The notes under the pieces are model-generated. The model did not search any database. It was not told the origin of the DNA and worked only from the letters and a program-made list of their open reading frames with translations. Shown in pieces: positions 13,539-24,287 of a stretch of 64,000 bases of DNA (its first letter is position 1; each line of letters starts with the position of its first letter). Source of the DNA: Virgibacillus natechei (GTDB taxonomy: Bacteria; Bacillota; Bacilli; Bacillales; Amphibacillaceae); assembly GCF_026013645.1 (NCBI RefSeq), contig NZ_CP110224.1, forward strand, positions 2,356,001-2,420,000. Reading direction: 5' to 3'. The position numbers were made by a program, and so were the translations under genes.

Positions 13539-15953
13539 TTAATTTGCTACAATATTTACTAACTTTCCTGGTACAACGATTACTTTTCGAATCGTTGTGC
13601 CTTCGAGCGACTCTTGAATTTTTTCGTCTTCGAGAGCTTGTTTTTGAAGTTCATCCTTTGAGATATCTCTTTCTACATTTATTTTGGATCGAACTTTACC
13701 CATAATTTGTATTGCGATCTCTACTTCGTCCTCAACCAGTTTTGATTCATCATATACAGGCCATTCTTCGTAGCTAATGGTTCCTGGATACCCAAGACGT
13801 TCCCACAATTCTTCTGCAAGGTGTGGTGCAATTGGTGAAAGTAATTTCACAAATCCTTCTATATATTCTTTTGAAAGTTTTTCAGCTTTATATCCTTCAT
13901 TAATAAACACCATCATTTGTGAAATAGCTGTATTGAAATGCAGGTTATCGAAATCCTCGGTTACTTTTTTAACGGTTTCGTTGTAAACTTTATCTAATGT
14001 TGCATCATGCTCATCCACTACTTTATCCGAAAGGGTACCATCATCACTTATAATCAGGCGCCATATTCGGTCAAGAAAGCGCCTTGCACCATCAAGTCCG
14101 TTTGTTGACCAGGCTACAGCAGCATCCAACGGTCCCATGAACATTTCATACAGACGCAATGTATCCGCACCATGAGAAGCAATGATTTCATCAGGATTAA
14201 CAACATTCCCCTTTGACTTACTCATTTTTTCATTTCCTTCTCCGAGAATCATGCCTTGATTAAACAATTTCATAAATGGCTCCTTCGTAGGAACAACACC
14301 AATATCATACAAAAATTTATGCCAGAATCGCGCGTATAAGAGGTGAAGCACGGCGTGTTCTGCACCACCTATGTAAATATCGACCGGGAGCCATTCTGCT
14401 AGAGCTTTTGGATCTGCTAATTGTTCCGTGTTTTCGGGATCAATAAACCGAAGGAAATACCAACAGCTCCCTGCCCATTGCGGCATCGTACTTGTTTCAC
14501 GGCGACCTTTCATACCCGTTTCAGGATCCACTACATTGACCCAATCCTTATTGTTCGCAAGCGGAGACTCACCAGTACCAGATGGTTTAATTTCTGTCAT
14601 TTCCGGCAATTCCAATGGAAGCTCCGATTCAGGTATAGCTGTAGCTGATCCGTCTTCCCAATGAATAATAGGGATTGGTTCTCCCCAATAACGCTGTCTG
14701 GCAAATAACCAATCACGCAGGCGATAGGTAACTTTTTTCTCACCTTTCCCATTCGTTTCAAGCCATTCAATCATTTTTGAAATGGCTTCACCTTTATTCA
14801 AGCCATTCAAAAATTCGGAATTGACAAGTTCGCCATCACCAACATAGGCTTCTTTGGACAGGTCTCCACCTGCAACGACTTCTACTATAGGAAGATCAAA
14901 TTTCTCCGCAAATTCATAATCTCGTTCATCATGACCTGGAACCGCCATAATTGCTCCCGTTCCATACGTCATTAATACATAGTCAGCGACCCAGATTGGC
15001 ATTTTTTCCTTACTAACAGGGTTGATTGCATATCCCCCTGTAAATACACCAGTCTTTTCTTTCGCCAGATCCGTACGTTCCAGATCGGATTTCGTTTGGA
15101 TTTTATCCAAATAGGAGTCAACAGCTTTCTTTTGTTCGGAACTCACTACTTTTTTTACAAGTGGATGCTCTGGCGCTAGTACAGCATAGGTAGCACCAAA
15201 CAATGTATCCGGCCGTGTTGTAAATGCAGTGAATTTCTCTTCATGTCCATCAATATCAAACGTCACTTCTGCACCTTCTGAACGTCCGATCCAGTTTCGT
15301 TGCATATCCTTAATGCTTTCTGGCCAATCAACTTCTTCTAAATCTTCTAAAAGTCTATCCGCATATGCCGTAATCTTAAGCATCCATTGTTTCATTGGCT
15401 TGCGTACAACAGGATGCCCACCACGTTCACTTTTCCCGTCAATCACTTCTTCATTGGCAAGAACGGTACCGAGTGCTGGACACCAGTTAACAGAAACTTC
15501 ATCCATGTAGGCAAGGCCTTCTTCGTACAGTTTGGTGAAAATCCATTGCGTCCACTTGTAATAATTAGGGTCGGTTGTATTGATTTCGCGGTCCCAATCA
15601 TAAGAAAACCCAAGTTCTTGAATTTGCCGCTTAAATGTTGCAATGTTCTTTTTTGTAAATGCAGCCGGACTATTCCCTGTATCAATAGCGTACTGTTCAG
15701 CTGGTAAACCAAAAGCATCCCACCCCATCGGATGAAGTACTTCATATCCTTGCATTCTTTTTACACGGGAGAATATATCGGTTGCCGTATAGCCTTCCGG
15801 ATGACCAACATGCAATCCAGATCCAGACGGGTATGGAAACATATCCAGTGCGTAAACTTTTTCTTTTTCAGAATATGTATTCGTTTTAAAAGTTTTGTTA
15901 ACTTGCCAATGTTCTTGCCATTTCTTTTCAATTTCCTGGTGATTAAAACTCAT
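13539..15953 (-). CDS. leuS: Leucyl-tRNA synthetase
   Basis: An 804-residue class I synthetase that charges tRNA-Leu with leucine in the cytoplasm. The HIGH-type motif appears as [14 protein letters not shown] near 40-53, an editing CP1 domain occupies roughly 220-420, and KMSKSKGN is near 575. The open frame extends upstream to 16055 through the T-box leader. The ATG at 15953 is chosen because AAAGGAGGGC lies just before it and the protein then begins with the standard [16 protein letters not shown]. Expression is controlled by the T-box leader and promoter upstream. Length is normal and no domain is missing. Confidence 0.97.
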   Translation of the reverse strand: MSFNHQEIEKKWQEHWQVNKTFKTNTYSEKEKVYALDMFPYPSGSGLHVGHPEGYTATDIFSRVKRMQGYEVLHPMGWDAFGLPAEQYAIDTGNSPAAFTKKNIATFKRQIQELGFSYDWDREINTTDPNYYKWTQWIFTKLYEEGLAYMDEVSVNWCPALGTVLANEEVIDGKSERGGHPVVRKPMKQWMLKITAYADRLLEDLEEVDWPESIKDMQRNWIGRSEGAEVTFDIDGHEEKFTAFTTRPDTLFGATYAVLAPEHPLVKKVVSSEQKKAVDSYLDKIQTKSDLERTDLAKEKTGVFTGGYAINPVSKEKMPIWVADYVLMTYGTGAIMAVPGHDERDYEFAEKFDLPIVEVVAGGDLSKEAYVGDGELVNSEFLNGLNKGEAISKMIEWLETNGKGEKKVTYRLRDWLFARQRYWGEPIPIIHWEDGSATAIPESELPLELPEMTEIKPSGTGESPLANNKDWVNVVDPETGMKGRRETSTMPQWAGSCWYFLRFIDPENTEQLADPKALAEWLPVDIYIGGAEHAVLHLLYARFWHKFLYDIGVVPTKEPFMKLFNQGMILGEGNEKMSKSKGNVVNPDEIIASHGADTLRLYEMFMGPLDAAVAWSTNGLDGARRFLDRIWRLIISDDGTLSDKVVDEHDATLDKVYNETVKKVTEDFDNLHFNTAISQMMVFINEGYKAEKLSKEYIEGFVKLLSPIAPHLAEELWERLGYPGTISYEEWPVYDESKLVEDEVEIAIQIMGKVRSKINVERDISKDELQKQALEDEKIQESLEGTTIRKVIVVPGKLVNIVAN

Positions 15954-15975
15954 TTCTATGCCCTCCTTTGTAAAT

Positions 15976-16255
15976 AAAAAAAGCCACTCATCCCCAGAAA
16001 GGGACGAGAAGCCATATTCCCGCGGTACCACCCAAATTAACACAATCAGTTGCATTCGCTTGTACCCTTAACGCGGATGAACGGCAGAAGCTACTTGTTC
16101 ACTCCTGCAACATTAAAGGTGAGTTCATAAATTCTCAGGAACAGTTTCCACCAACCACTGTTTCTCTATACCTGAAAAAGACTTATTACTATTCCTTTGC
16201 TAAGTTGTTCCATTATTCATTGCAGGTTAAACGACATAACCCGACTGATAAACTA
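15976..16255 (-). promoter_or_regulatory. T-box leader, leucine specifier (CUC)
   Basis: The minus-strand leader contains the T-box core GGGTGGTACCGCGG (16033-16019 region) that pairs with the uncharged tRNA acceptor end. It is followed by a terminator hairpin, GGCTTCTCGTCCC/GGGGATGAGTGGC, and a T-run at 15976-16013. In stem I the sequence GAACTCACC near 16110-16120 places CTC, a leucine codon, in the specifier position. Known mechanism: uncharged tRNA-Leu stabilises the antiterminator and allows leuS transcription. Confidence 0.93.
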
Positions 16256-16266
16256 CGTTATATAGA

Positions 16267-16295
16267 ATAGTAATGAATGCAGTGCACTTTGTCAA
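16267..16295 (-). promoter_or_regulatory. Sigma-A promoter of the leuS T-box transcript
   Basis: TTGACA (16295-16290), a 17-bp spacer and TACTAT (16272-16267) on the minus strand, immediately upstream of the T-box leader. Confidence 0.75.
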
Positions 16296-16390
16296 GGTTA
16301 CCCATCCTCTGATAGAATTAACATACCCAGGACATGTCGTATTTAATCGACTTGCCCGTTAAAACTTGATAAAAGGAGCACTTACTAACA

Positions 16391-16951
16391 ATGCTAAGCG
16401 GAATACTTCATTATGCGCACGAACTATTAGAAGGATCGATCAATAAAGGAGAAACGGTTATTGATGCTACATGCGGAAATGGAAATGACACATTATTTCT
16501 GAGTAAAATAATTGGAGACAGTGGCCATGTACTCGCTTTTGATATTCAAAATCAAGCTATTATCAATACGAAGCAATTATTAGATGATCATAAATGTACC
16601 AATGTAACAGTCATTCAAGACAGCCACGCCAACATTTTTAATCATGTATCTGCAAATCAAGAAATAGGTGGAGCCATATTTAATCTAGGCTACCTGCCAA
16701 ATAGTGATAAGTCCGTTATCACAAAAGGTGAATCCACATTATCAGCTATTCATTCCATATTACGTCACCTTAAAAAGAATGGCCTTATCGTAATCGTTGT
16801 ATACCACGGGCATCAAGGTGGCAAGCAGGAAAAAGAATCGTTATTGGAGTACTTAACCAGTCTAAATCAAAAGGAATTTAGTGTGTTAAAACATGAATTC
16901 ATTAACCAAAAAAATAACCCGCCTTTTGTTTTAGCCATTCAAAAGAGGTAA
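16391..16951 (+). CDS. mnmM: tRNA (mnm5s2U34) methyltransferase MnmM (YtqB)
   Basis: A 186-residue class I SAM-dependent methyltransferase. Motif I is IDATCGNGNDT at about 24-34, with an acidic strand-2 end (LAFDIQN near 50) and the family-specific FNLGYLPNSDK near 98-108. B. subtilis YtqB and its S. aureus homologue have been described as MnmM, methylating nm5s2U to mnm5s2U at the tRNA wobble position. An AGGAG lies about 12 bases before the ATG, which is long, but no better start is seen. It is convergent with ytpB. Confidence 0.82.
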   Translation: MLSGILHYAHELLEGSINKGETVIDATCGNGNDTLFLSKIIGDSGHVLAFDIQNQAIINTKQLLDDHKCTNVTVIQDSHANIFNHVSANQEIGGAIFNLGYLPNSDKSVITKGESTLSAIHSILRHLKKNGLIVIVVYHGHQGGKQEKESLLEYLTSLNQKEFSVLKHEFINQKNNPPFVLAIQKR

Positions 16952-16974
16952 AACGGACGAAGCCGTAACTCGGC

Positions 16975-18048
16975 TTATCCAGTTTTTCCACTAATTTTAT
17001 AATACATCCTAGTATTCCAATGGAAGAAACGAGACCTGTAGCCACTCGTTCGCAACAGTTCCCTTGTCATTTCGGCCCCTCCATCTATTTCCTTTACCTT
17101 TGGATCACCTAAATATAAACCAACTAATCCTTGATGAATCATTTCATGAAAAGATTGATTCGGCAACACTTGAACGTGTTTATTTACTTGTCCAATAAAA
17201 TAAGTAAGCCGTTCCTTCATTACATCCTGGTCTGGATAATAGCTGCAAAAATTTAAATCCGCTTCCACCATATCCTCATGCTGATCAATATAATAATCCA
17301 GTAAAATATGTAAGGCTTGCATGTATGGAAAGTAGCTCTGATAAATTTTCTCAGCCAAATCCGCTGTCATTTTTCCGTTCATTGTATAGGAAACCATACA
17401 AAAAACTCCCAAAGTAGATCCTGCTGCAGCGGAGAATTCATACCAGCTCAACCCAGGGGATTCCTCTGTATGCCTATCATACCAATTTGTTAATCGTGGG
17501 ATTCGCTCTTCAACTTTAACGTGTTTGTGTACTTGGAGATCCCCATACATTGCCTCAAGCTTTAACAAATAGCCCTGTATAATAGAATAATCATCAAGGT
17601 TTCGCAACGTTTTTTGACATGTTCGAACGAGATCCGCTAAATACTCTCCGTCTAACTGTACATCCCGTAACGCATAATAGTTTTTTATCGTATTTCCTGG
17701 TTTCAATGCATCAATCATCGCATCATGCAACAAACGAAAATCAGCTGGATCCATTGATGTACTGCGGTCACATAAATTATCCAGGTAATCACTTATCGTT
17801 TGATAAGCCACGATAAAACGGATTGCTTCTCTCCATTCATACCCTGCTAGCAATGCGTAAACCCCTCCGCCCTGACAGTGGAATCTTTTTGTTTCAATAC
17901 TAGCTAGTGCTTGTTTACGTAATTCTTCATCTGGTATCTGCTCAGCACGATTTTTCCAGTGTGTTAATTCTTGATTGACTGCAGGGAAAATTTTTCTGTA
18001 TACGCTGTTCATTAAAGTCAAAGCCGTTATAGGTACACGCATTGTCAA
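16975..18048 (-). CDS. ytpB: Tetraprenyl-beta-curcumene synthase family terpene cyclase (YtpB)
   Basis: About 357 residues, DUF2600 family. Acidic motifs DYLDNLCDR near 90 and DYYIDQHEDM near 255 probably bind the diphosphate-metal cluster. B. subtilis YtpB cyclises C35 tetraprenyl diphosphate to beta-curcumene, a precursor of sesquarterpenes. The upstream ATG at 18066 would bury the AAAGGAG site inside the gene. TTG at 18048, eight bases after that site, fits better; ATG at 18042 is possible. B. subtilis has the phospholipase gene ytpA beside ytpB, but ytpA is not adjacent here. It is divergent from ytoA. Confidence 0.85.
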   Translation of the reverse strand: MTMRVPITALTLMNSVYRKIFPAVNQELTHWKNRAEQIPDEELRKQALASIETKRFHCQGGGVYALLAGYEWREAIRFIVAYQTISDYLDNLCDRSTSMDPADFRLLHDAMIDALKPGNTIKNYYALRDVQLDGEYLADLVRTCQKTLRNLDDYSIIQGYLLKLEAMYGDLQVHKHVKVEERIPRLTNWYDRHTEESPGLSWYEFSAAAGSTLGVFCMVSYTMNGKMTADLAEKIYQSYFPYMQALHILLDYYIDQHEDMVEADLNFCSYYPDQDVMKERLTYFIGQVNKHVQVLPNQSFHEMIHQGLVGLYLGDPKVKEIDGGAEMTRELLRTSGYRSRFFHWNTRMYYKISGKTG

Positions 18049-18139
18049 ACCAATTACTCCTTTCATAGATCGTATGAAACGTCAATTCGGTATTTTTTGT
18101 TATACTGTATATACCACCATAATAATTAGGAGGATTCAA

Positions 18140-18655
18140 ATGATAGACCATTATAAAAATACAATACCTTCCATTCATGAAACAGCATTTATCGCGAAAG
18201 ATGCACTCGTAAACGGCGATGTAACGATTGATGAACATTCGAGTATATGGTTTAAGACTGTGATACGCGGAGACGTTGCACCAACTCGAATTGGAAAAAG
18301 AGTCAGTGTTCAGGACCTATCCATGCTTCACCAAAGTCCCAATAACCCTTTAATCATTGAAGACGATGTAACAATTGGACATCAAGTTACCTTGCATTCT
18401 GCAATCATTCGTAAAAACGCATTAATCGGTATGGCCTCTATCCTATTGGACGGAGCTGAAGTTGGGGAAAACGCATTTATTGGCGCGGGAAGTCTTGTCC
18501 CACCTGGAAAAAAGATACCTGCAAACACATTAGCAATGGGAAGACCCGCAAAAGTTATTCGTGATTTGACAAAAGAAGACTATGCTGAAATGGAACGGGT
18601 ACGAACATCTTACGTTGAAAAAGGGCAGTATTATAAAAATCACACCAACCTATAA
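18140..18655 (+). CDS. ytoA: Gamma-carbonic anhydrase-like left-handed beta-helix protein (YtoA)
   Basis: 171 residues forming hexapeptide repeats of the left-handed beta-helix type (for example ALVNGDVTIDEHSSIW, VIRGDVAPTRIGKR, IEDDVTIGHQVTLHS, ENAFIGAGSLVPPGKK). The gamma-carbonic anhydrase hallmarks are present: RGD near residue 43, GHQVTLH and the metal-ligand-type histidines near 67, 84 and 89. Members bind zinc or iron; whether this one hydrates CO2 is not known. The frame runs upstream to 17975, but TTAGGAGG before the ATG at 18140 decides the start. Confidence 0.85.
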   Translation: MIDHYKNTIPSIHETAFIAKDALVNGDVTIDEHSSIWFKTVIRGDVAPTRIGKRVSVQDLSMLHQSPNNPLIIEDDVTIGHQVTLHSAIIRKNALIGMASILLDGAEVGENAFIGAGSLVPPGKKIPANTLAMGRPAKVIRDLTKEDYAEMERVRTSYVEKGQYYKNHTNL

Positions 18656-18829
18656 CAATTGCGCTGGTGCGTATTCTGGAGGTCAGAGACTAGAGGTCGG
18701 ATTAGTAGAAATCGGTAAAAAAGCCGATTTCTTTATCGGCTTTAAGTCTTATTTTTTACTTTTTTCAACTGAAATCGATGGGGGTGATTTCGTTATCACT
18801 CCCCCTTACATTTTCACTCATTAGGTTAT

Positions 18830-18867
18830 AAAACAAGCCATACAACCATCTGCTGTATGGCTTGTTT
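18830..18867. terminator. Terminator between ytoA and metK
   Basis: ACAAGCCATACA pairs with TGTATGGCTTGT around ACCATCTGC, with A and T runs outside. It lies directly after the metK stop and can serve both strands. A second hairpin, AAAGCCGAT/ATCGGCTTT, lies at about 18720-18745 and may end ytoA; the bases between hold nothing else. Confidence 0.82.
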
Positions 18868-20079
18868 TTAAACTGTTTTATATTTTTCCACGAGTGCCTT
18901 TAACTCTTCTACTTTATCCGTTTTCTCCCACGGAAACATAATATCTGTTCTCCCAAAATGACCATAGGCAGCTGTGCTTCTGAAAATTGGCTTTTGCAGA
19001 TCAAGCATACGAATAATTCCTGCCGGCCGTAAGTCAAATATCTCCCGAATCGCTGAAACGAAGTCTTCTTCACTCACGACACCAGTTCCAAATGTATTGA
19101 CCGCAATTGACACAGGCTCCGCAACACCTATTGCATAGGCGAGTTGCACCTCACATGTTTTTGCTAATTTAGCTGAAACAATATTTTTAGCTACATACCG
19201 GGCTGCATACGCAGCGGAACGATCGACTTTCGTTGAATCTTTTCCACTGAATGCACCACCTCCATGACGCGCATACCCACCATAGGTGTCGACCATAATT
19301 TTACGGCCTGTTAAGCCCGCATCTCCTTGAGGTCCCCCAATAACAAAACGTCCGGTTGGATTAATAAAATAGTTAGTTGTTTCGTCTAATAGACTAGCAG
19401 GAACCACTGGGCGTATAACATGTTCTATTAAATCTTTTTCAATTTGCTCAATGGTTATATCCTGATGATGCTGTGTTGAAATAACAATTGTATCCACTTT
19501 AATTGGGTTGTTATTCTCATCGTATTCAACGGTTACCTGTGTTTTCCCGTCCGGACGTAGATAGGAAAGAACTTTTTCTTTTCTCATGTCTGATAAACGT
19601 TTTGCCAGTTTATGAGCTAATGAAATTGGCAATGGCATTAATTCTTCGGTTTCATCACATGCATAGCCAAACATAAGACCTTGATCACCTGCACCAATTG
19701 AAGCGATTTCTTCATCACTTATTTTCCCTTGACGTTCTTCAAGTGCATGATCGACCCCACCTGCAATATCTGCAGATTGCTCATCGATTGCTGTTAATAC
19801 AGCACATGTGTCGGCATCAAAACCAAACTTAGCACGCGTATATCCTATATCCTTTATTGTTTGACGGACAATCGCAGGTATATCCACATATGTACTTGTA
19901 GTAATTTCTCCAGAAACTAACACAAGCCCTGTGGTTACAGTTGTCTCACATGCAACACGCGCATGCGGATCATTTTTTAAAATTTCATCCAGGATAGCAT
20001 CTGATATTTGATCAGACATCTTATCTGGATGCCCTTCTGTTACAGATTCAGATGTAAATAAACGGCGATTTGGAGCCAT
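18868..20079 (-). CDS. metK: S-adenosylmethionine synthase
   Basis: A 403-residue enzyme that makes SAM from methionine and ATP. Conserved parts: [20 protein letters not shown] at 8-28 (ATP and metal contacts), the flexible loop with [12 protein letters not shown] near 125, and [19 protein letters not shown] near 280. Full length and intact. GGAGG precedes the ATG by about ten bases. The gene stands alone between terminators and is controlled by the SAM-I riboswitch upstream, which closes the product feedback loop. Confidence 0.97.
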   Translation of the reverse strand: MAPNRRLFTSESVTEGHPDKMSDQISDAILDEILKNDPHARVACETTVTTGLVLVSGEITTSTYVDIPAIVRQTIKDIGYTRAKFGFDADTCAVLTAIDEQSADIAGGVDHALEERQGKISDEEIASIGAGDQGLMFGYACDETEELMPLPISLAHKLAKRLSDMRKEKVLSYLRPDGKTQVTVEYDENNNPIKVDTIVISTQHHQDITIEQIEKDLIEHVIRPVVPASLLDETTNYFINPTGRFVIGGPQGDAGLTGRKIMVDTYGGYARHGGGAFSGKDSTKVDRSAAYAARYVAKNIVSAKLAKTCEVQLAYAIGVAEPVSIAVNTFGTGVVSEEDFVSAIREIFDLRPAGIIRMLDLQKPIFRSTAAYGHFGRTDIMFPWEKTDKVEELKALVEKYKTV

Positions 20080-20151
20080 ACGGCTAAATCCTCCCTCAAT
20101 ATTATGTTACGGTACTCTATTCATTAATTATGTTTCTTTATTATTCAAAGT

Positions 20152-20321
20152 GCAAAAAAAAGCCCTTCCTGCAACATGAGGAAAGGTGGTATATCCTTTC
20201 ACTCTTATTATTCAAGGAAATATACTACTATAATCCTTGCATCAGGTGAGCACCTTTTCACTGGTGTGACGGTTGCTGGGCTTCATAGGGGCTGTCCCTC
20301 CACCAACTCTGAATAAGAGAG
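20152..20321 (-). promoter_or_regulatory. SAM-I (S-box) riboswitch of metK
   Basis: The minus strand carries the S-box consensus: CTCTTATTCAGAGTTGGTGG at the 5' side, GGGACAGCCCCTATGAAGCC, CAGCAACC, a variable hairpin, and the closing AATAAGAG. A terminator stem, CCTTTCC.../GGAAGG with eight T, ends at 20152. When SAM is bound the anti-antiterminator forms and transcription stops before metK. Confidence 0.94.
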
Positions 20322-20337
20322 TATCCATACGTAATTT

Positions 20338-20366
20338 AGCTTATCGAAAGAGGCCTATTATGTCAA
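20338..20366 (-). promoter_or_regulatory. Promoter of the metK riboswitch transcript
   Basis: TTGACA (20366-20361), a 17-bp spacer and a weak -10 TAAGCT (20343-20338) on the minus strand, just upstream of the S-box. Confidence 0.65.
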
Positions 20367-20393
20367 CCGATTCATTCTATAAATACGATAAAA

Positions 20394-20536
20394 TAAAGCT
20401 TCATTCAATGAGGGTTTTATGACGTACAAATGTTTTCGATGTAATTTCATACTTATCCGTATTGTTACCCTACCCAAACTTTTCACTCTAACTCCATTTT
20501 TAAGTCGGAGTTTAACCGCTCGTTAAACTCCGATAT
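20394..20536. repeat. Intergenic repeat module, copy 2, with a 12-bp hairpin
   Basis: It shares the CTTCATTCA, GACGTACAAATGTTTTCGATG and GTTAAACTCCGAT blocks with the gap at 4140-4262. A perfect stem TCGGAGTTTAAC/GTTAAACTCCGA lies at 20505-20533 with a CGCTC loop and no strong T-run, so it is probably part of the repeat and not a terminator. Confidence 0.5.
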
Positions 20537-20596
20537 AAAGCTTAATGAAAATTCATCAAAAGAAATCTTTTAAATAGTATGGACTAATTTAACTAA

Positions 20597-20607
20597 TGTG
20601 TTATACT
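20597..20607 (+). promoter_or_regulatory. CcpN-type operator at the pckA promoter
   Basis: TGTGTTATACT matches the published CcpN motif TRTGHYATAYW at every position. It contains a TATACT that could serve as the -10 of a promoter with TGGACT 16 bases upstream. CcpN represses pckA and gapB in B. subtilis during glycolytic growth. The site is 75 bp before the pckA start. Binding is inferred from sequence only. Confidence 0.6.
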
Positions 20608-20681
20608 ATTTGTAAATTAAAGCATATGATAATTTTATATTCCATTTTTTAAACAAATTCATCAAAAGGCGGGTATCATAT

Positions 20682-22268
20682 ATGAAAACGGTAGAATCAT
20701 TTATTAAAAACGAGCTATATTCTCATGACAATTTACAAAAGAATCTGTCTGTTCCCAGATTGGTTGAGAAAATCCTATCGAAGAATGAAGGTGTTTTAAC
20801 CGCAACAGGATCAGTTCGTGCTACTACAGGCGCATATACTGGGCGTTCGCCAAAAGATAAATTTATTGTGAAAGATGAATCTTGCGAGGAGTTTATTGAT
20901 TGGGGACCCGTTAATAAAGCAATTGATGAAAAGGCTTTTAATAAGTTATACAAGAAAGTAACCGCTTATTTAATGGAAAAAGATGAATTATATCAATTTA
21001 AAGGATTTGCTGGTGCGGATTCCAATTCTAGATTACCGATTCAAGTTATTAACGAATATGCTTGGCATAACTTGTTCTCTCGTCAGTTATTCATTAATCC
21101 AACAGATGAAGAACTAGCATCACATGAGGCTGATTTCACAGTAATTTCAGCACCAACTTTCAAAGCTGATCCTGCAATTGATGGTACAAATTCAGAAGCA
21201 TTTATTATTATTTCTTTTAAAGAGCGGGTTATTCTAATCGGTGGTACAGAATACGCTGGTGAAATTAAAAAATCAATATTCTCTATTATGAACTATATAT
21301 TACCAAGGAACAATATCTTATCGATGCATTGTTCTGCAAACGTTGGCCAAGAGGGAGATGTTGCTTTATTCTTTGGCCTTTCAGGTACAGGAAAAACAAC
21401 CTTATCTGCTGATCCCTACCGGCGTTTAATTGGTGATGATGAGCATGGTTGGAGTCCAAGTGGTGTCTTCAATATCGAAGGTGGATGTTACGCAAAATGT
21501 AACAACCTTTCCGAGAAAAAAGAACCACAAATATTTAATGCCATCCGGTTCGGATCCGTGTTGGAAAATGTAATTCTGGATGAAGAATCGCGACTTCCAG
21601 ATTATGATGATACGTCATTAACCGAAAACACAAGAGCCGCATATCCTGTGGAAAACATTGATAACATTATTACACCAAGTGTTGCGGGACATCCGAATAC
21701 GATTATTTTCTTAACGGCAGATGCATCTGGAACATTGCCACCTATTAGTAAATTAACAAAAGAGCAAGCAATGTACCATTTCTTGAGTGGATATACGAGT
21801 AAATTGGCTGGCACAGAGCGCGGAATAACAGAACCTCAGGCAACATTTTCTGCATGCTTTGGTTCTCCCTTCCTACCATTAGCACCAGCGACTTATGCTA
21901 AAATGCTAGGAGAAAAAATCGACCTCTACCAGTCGAATGTATTCTTAGTGAACACAGGCTGGACTGGTGGTTCTTATGGTACTGGAAATCGAATGAAGCT
22001 GCTCTATACTCGTGCTATGATACACGCTGCTTTAGAGGGTGAATTGAACTCGGTTGAAACAACACAGGATGAGATCTTTGGCTTAGATATGCCAATCCAT
22101 GTTCCTGGAGTTCCAGATGACGTGTTAATTCCTAAGCATACATGGGAAGATCCGGTAGCATATGATAATGAAGCAAAGTCACTTGCTATGAAATTTCACG
22201 AGAACTTTAAGAAATTCACACAAGTAAGTACTGCTATTCAGCAAGCAGGTCCAATTTATCGTTCATAA
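20682..22268 (+). CDS. pckA: Phosphoenolpyruvate carboxykinase (ATP)
   Basis: A 528-residue enzyme converting oxaloacetate and ATP to PEP, CO2 and ADP, the first step of gluconeogenesis. Visible motifs: GRSPKDKF near 53-60 (oxaloacetate contact), the P-loop [13 protein letters not shown] near 236-248, and the metal-binding IGDDEHGW near 255. Length is standard for bacterial ATP-type PEPCK. The start is set by AAAGGCGGG upstream of the ATG. Monocistronic: an operator-like site lies before it and a terminator follows. It is divergent from metK, as in Bacillus. Confidence 0.97.
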   Translation: MKTVESFIKNELYSHDNLQKNLSVPRLVEKILSKNEGVLTATGSVRATTGAYTGRSPKDKFIVKDESCEEFIDWGPVNKAIDEKAFNKLYKKVTAYLMEKDELYQFKGFAGADSNSRLPIQVINEYAWHNLFSRQLFINPTDEELASHEADFTVISAPTFKADPAIDGTNSEAFIIISFKERVILIGGTEYAGEIKKSIFSIMNYILPRNNILSMHCSANVGQEGDVALFFGLSGTGKTTLSADPYRRLIGDDEHGWSPSGVFNIEGGCYAKCNNLSEKKEPQIFNAIRFGSVLENVILDEESRLPDYDDTSLTENTRAAYPVENIDNIITPSVAGHPNTIIFLTADASGTLPPISKLTKEQAMYHFLSGYTSKLAGTERGITEPQATFSACFGSPFLPLAPATYAKMLGEKIDLYQSNVFLVNTGWTGGSYGTGNRMKLLYTRAMIHAALEGELNSVETTQDEIFGLDMPIHVPGVPDDVLIPKHTWEDPVAYDNEAKSLAMKFHENFKKFTQVSTAIQQAGPIYRS

Positions 22269-22322
22269 CAAATATTGTATCCTCATCCCAAAAGGATTTT
22301 ATATAAGGCGGAATTATCCGCA

Positions 22323-22354
22323 GCCGATCTCTAACACAGAGGTCGGCTTTTTTC
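22323..22354 (+). terminator. Terminator of pckA
   Basis: GCCGATCTCT pairs with AGAGGTCGGC (one G-U) around AACAC, followed by six T. Confidence 0.87.
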
Positions 22355-22474
22355 TGCATTATTTAATAGATTCTTCATTTAGAAAGTAGAGCCCACACTG
22401 GGCATTCACACATTTTTCAGGTAAGCATAAACTGTGTTGACATTAAATTATAACGCTGGAGGAGGTCAACCTTT

Positions 22475-23464
22475 ATGAAACGAACAAAATTTTTAGTTGT
22501 ATGTTCCATTGCTCTGTTTATCTTCCTTGCCGCATGTAATGACAGTGGAAATACGTCCATCAGCCTGGCTGAAGTAACACGTTCCGTTTTCTATGCGCCG
22601 CAATATGTTGCAATTGAAAAAGGTTTTTTTGAAGAAGAAGGATTGGATGTTGAATTGCAAACAACATGGGGCGGTGATACTACGATGACGACCCTGTTAT
22701 CAGACGGTGCTGATATTGCCTTGGTTGGTTCAGAAACTTCTATCTATGTATACGCACAGGATTCCAGTGATTATGCAATCAATTTTGCACAATTAACTAA
22801 GACAGATGGAACGTTTCTCGTTGCGAAAGAAGAACAACCTGATTTCACATGGGAGAATCTTAGAGATAGTAATTTCTTAGGACAACGTGTGGGTGGTATG
22901 CCACAGATGGTCGGTGAGTCTGTGTTAAAAAACCATGGTATTGATCCACATGCTGACCTAGATTTAAGCCAGAACATTGATTTTGGAAATATTCCAGGCG
23001 CGTTTGCATCTGGTGATTATGAATATGTTCAATTATTTGAGCCAACAGCAAGTGTATTTGAAGCAGAAGGTAATGGGCATATTGTTGCTTCCTTCGGCGA
23101 GGAATCCGGCAATGTCCCTTACACGGTATTTATGGCAAAACAAAGTTACATGGATGAAAACGACGAAGAAATTAGTAAATTTACGAGAGCAATTTATCAA
23201 GCCCAACAATGGGTGGAAGATAGTAGTGCTGAAGAAATAGCAGAAGTGATCGAACCATATTTTGAAGATAGTGATCTGGATATGTTGACTGCATCTATCG
23301 ATCGTTATAAGAGTCAGGATTCCTTTGCTACGGATCCTACCTTGGACGTGGAAGGATGGGAGAACCTGAAAAATATTATGGATGACGCCGGCGAACTTCC
23401 AGCAGATGTACCATACGATGAACTGGTAAATACGGAGTTTGCTGAAGAAGTAGTTAATAACTAA
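22475..23464 (+). CDS. ytlA: ABC transporter substrate-binding lipoprotein, NMT1/SsuA-like (YtlA)
   Basis: A 329-residue lipoprotein. The signal peptide has a lipobox (FLAAC, Cys at about 21). The mature domain resembles the NMT1/THI5/SsuA family (APQYVAIEKGFFEEEGLDVEL near 43-63, then GADIALVGSET near 80). Such proteins bind thiamine precursors, nitrate, taurine or sulfonates; the ligand here cannot be read from sequence. GGAGGAGG precedes the ATG. It is the first gene of a three-gene importer operon with the ATPase and permease following, the order of B. subtilis ytlA-ytlC-ytlD, also next to pckA. Confidence 0.82.
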   Translation: MKRTKFLVVCSIALFIFLAACNDSGNTSISLAEVTRSVFYAPQYVAIEKGFFEEEGLDVELQTTWGGDTTMTTLLSDGADIALVGSETSIYVYAQDSSDYAINFAQLTKTDGTFLVAKEEQPDFTWENLRDSNFLGQRVGGMPQMVGESVLKNHGIDPHADLDLSQNIDFGNIPGAFASGDYEYVQLFEPTASVFEAEGNGHIVASFGEESGNVPYTVFMAKQSYMDENDEEISKFTRAIYQAQQWVEDSSAEEIAEVIEPYFEDSDLDMLTASIDRYKSQDSFATDPTLDVEGWENLKNIMDDAGELPADVPYDELVNTEFAEEVVNN

Positions 23465-23477
23465 GGAGGGGGATCAT

Positions 23478-24287
23478 TTGTCATTTCTAACCTTAGATCA
23501 AGTCGAGCACCATTACTTTTCTAAAGAAAGTTACACAAAAGCTTTAGCTAACATATCCTTCTCGGTTAAAGAAGGCGAGTTCATTGCCTTGCTGGGCCCA
23601 AGCGGCTGCGGAAAATCAACTATTCTTTCTATCATTGCTGGAATTATGAAACAAACTGCCGGTAATGTACTCCTCCAACAAAGGCCCATTAGCGATTCCG
23701 AGATGGCGATTGGATATATGCTACAACAGGATTACTTGTTTCCCTGGAAAACAATCCTAGATAATGTGTTACTAGGACCAAAAATATCCAAAAACAAGAC
23801 AGAAGAAGCAAAAGAAACAGCATTGGAGTTATTAAAAGAAGTAGGTTTATCAGATGTAACAAACGCTTACCCTGCCTCGCTTTCTGGTGGAATGCGCCAA
23901 CGGGTTGCACTTGTTCGTACACTCATTAACAATCCTAAAATATTACTATTGGATGAACCTTTTTCAGCCCTGGATTATCAAACTAAACTTAAACTTGAAG
24001 ATTTAGTATCACAATTACTAAAAATGTATCATAAAACGACCGTTCTTGTAACACATGATATCGGTGAAGCAATTGCAATGAGTGATCGTATTTTTATTAT
24101 GGATACCAATCCTGGCACCATTTCAAAGGTTTTTGAGGTTCCAATTGAATTACGTAATGAAGAACCATTTTTAGTAAGAAGGCATCCAAAATATCATATT
24201 ATATTTGAAAAAATTTGGAAAGAGTTGGATAAAGAGGAAATCGTAACAACAGAATCAAAGGTGGTGTCAAAAGAGAATGGTGACTAA
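23478..24287 (+). CDS. ytlC: ABC transporter ATP-binding protein (YtlC)
   Basis: A 269-residue ATPase of the SsuB/TauB/NrtD class. Walker A is GPSGCGKST at 40-48, the signature is SGGMRQR near 138, Walker B is [12 protein letters not shown] near 158, and the switch His is in VTHDIGEA near 193. The start is TTG, directed by AAGGAGGGGG. It begins 13 bp after ytlA and overlaps ytlD by 11 bp, so the three products form one importer at the membrane. Confidence 0.88.
   Translation: MSFLTLDQVEHHYFSKESYTKALANISFSVKEGEFIALLGPSGCGKSTILSIIAGIMKQTAGNVLLQQRPISDSEMAIGYMLQQDYLFPWKTILDNVLLGPKISKNKTEEAKETALELLKEVGLSDVTNAYPASLSGGMRQRVALVRTLINNPKILLLDEPFSALDYQTKLKLEDLVSQLLKMYHKTTVLVTHDIGEAIAMSDRIFIMDTNPGTISKVFEVPIELRNEEPFLVRRHPKYHIIFEKIWKELDKEEIVTTESKVVSKENGD

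Noticed and set aside
15954..16055. 34-residue N-terminal extension of LeuS
   Set aside because: The extension is encoded by the T-box core and terminator; AAAGGAGGGC before 15953 marks the real start.
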